DNA from: Rhodobiaceae bacterium
GTDB lineage: Bacteria; Pseudomonadota; Alphaproteobacteria; Parvibaculales; Parvibaculaceae
DNA length: 14,813 nucleotides
NCBI GenBank assembly: GCA_027352645.1
Contig: DAIEIL010000109.1
Coordinates: 1-14,813 of the forward strand
Reading direction: 5' to 3'
Shown: positions 14,465-14,813 of the stretch, piece by piece
Layout of the letters: each line of letters opens with the position of its first letter
Position numbering within the stretch: the stretch's first letter is position 1
Position numbers and translations under genes: made by a program
The notes under the pieces: model-generated
What the model was told of the DNA's origin: nothing
The model's database searches: none
What the model saw: only the letters and a program-made list of their open reading frames with translations

Positions 14465-14813
14465 GTGGAACAGGCTTCCGAGAAACCGGACGTCATATTC
14501 GTCAGCTTCGACGAGCCGAATGCCGATGCGCATTTCGAGAGGCTGAAAAGTTTTGAGCCCGCTGCGAAGCGCCTGCATGGGGTACGCGGAATTTATGCCG
14601 CCTATCAGGCTCTGGCGCAGCTCGCCACCACGTCCCACTTTTACATGGTCGATGCCGATAGCTGGATACTGGACGGTTTTTCCTTTGAGGTGCCGGATCA
14701 TGCTGCGCAGGCCGACATCCGGATGTGGAGCGCGCGAAATGCCGTGAACGGCCTGCGTTGGTTCAATGGTGGATTGAAGCTCCTGAGCAGACGCGCGGTG
14801 GAGTCGATGAAGC
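14465..14813 (+). CDS. Glycosyltransferase-like protein, 5' part only
   Basis: The first 116 residues of a gene running off the right edge. The open frame begins after TAG at 14426-14428, and GTG 14465 is the first standard start, with ggggt (14451-14455) nine bases before it. The protein opens PDVIFVSFDEPNADAHFERLK, continues KRLHGVRGIYAAYQALAQLA, and has HFYMVDADSWIL, a DxD-like motif (Asp-Ala-Asp) as in nucleotide-sugar glycosyltransferases. This pattern (FxSxDEPNA, then VHGVxGI, then a VDxD motif) recalls a family found in phage and environmental genomes and near cell-surface genes, usually of unknown acceptor. The acceptor and sugar cannot be told from this fragment. No signal peptide. 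Confidence 0.65.
   Translation, partial: MEQASEKPDVIFVSFDEPNADAHFERLKSFEPAAKRLHGVRGIYAAYQALAQLATTSHFYMVDADSWILDGFSFEVPDHAAQADIRMWSARNAVNGLRWFNGGLKLLSRRAVESMK

Overview
The window looks like chromosomal DNA from a high-GC alphaproteobacterium. The basis is the GC-rich third codon positions, the mreB-mreC-mreD-PBP2-rodA cell-wall cluster, the family-level character of the proteins and a classical CCA-encoding tRNA-Lys. A Parvibaculum-like or rhizobial relative is my guess, from general resemblance only. There is no insertion sequence, phage integrase or CRISPR array. Most of the window is well-known housekeeping and metal-homeostasis genes.

Layout, left to right. (1) 1-539: the 3' end of ilvC (class I ketol-acid reductoisomerase) and a strong intrinsic terminator. 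(2) 568-2603: a palindromic repeat-like element, an Asp/Glu-racemase-superfamily gene lacking one of the two expected cysteines, then a near-perfect Fur-type box in front of a two-gene iron uptake unit (exported cupredoxin plus FTR1-type permease). (3) 2608-4676, minus strand: a zinc-efflux operon (SmtB/ArsR-type repressor overlapping a His-rich CDF exporter), followed by an alpha/beta hydrolase that meets the FTR1 gene tail to tail with 4 bp between them. A 12-2-12 type operator covers the repressor's promoter and start region. (4) 4769-7045: purT, then a LysR-type regulator with palindromes upstream. (5) 7046-7530: a 485-bp non-coding leader with a hairpin. (6) 7531-13366: mreB, mreC, mreD, mrdA (PBP2) and rodA, the elongasome that directs lateral wall synthesis; the genes from mreC to rodA are tightly packed or overlapping. 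(7) 13435-13611: tRNA-Lys(CTT) with a recognisable promoter. (8) 13786-14813: a DUF4405-like membrane protein and the start of a glycosyltransferase-like gene cut off by the window edge.

How the genes work together. MreB filaments, MreC/MreD, PBP2 (transpeptidase) and RodA (glycosyltransferase) form one machine. The cupredoxin and FTR1 would import iron under Fur-type control, while the ArsR/CDF pair would export zinc. The most unusual point is the mreC 5' end. Sequence upstream of the only ATG reads as a typical MreC cytoplasmic and transmembrane N-terminus with a TTG start and a ribosome-binding site, but it carries an in-frame TAA at codon 8. I did not find a convincing wholly new system. 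The mreC interruption, the long mreB leader, the altered racemase active site and the cysteine-rich PBP2 metal site are the points most worth checking.
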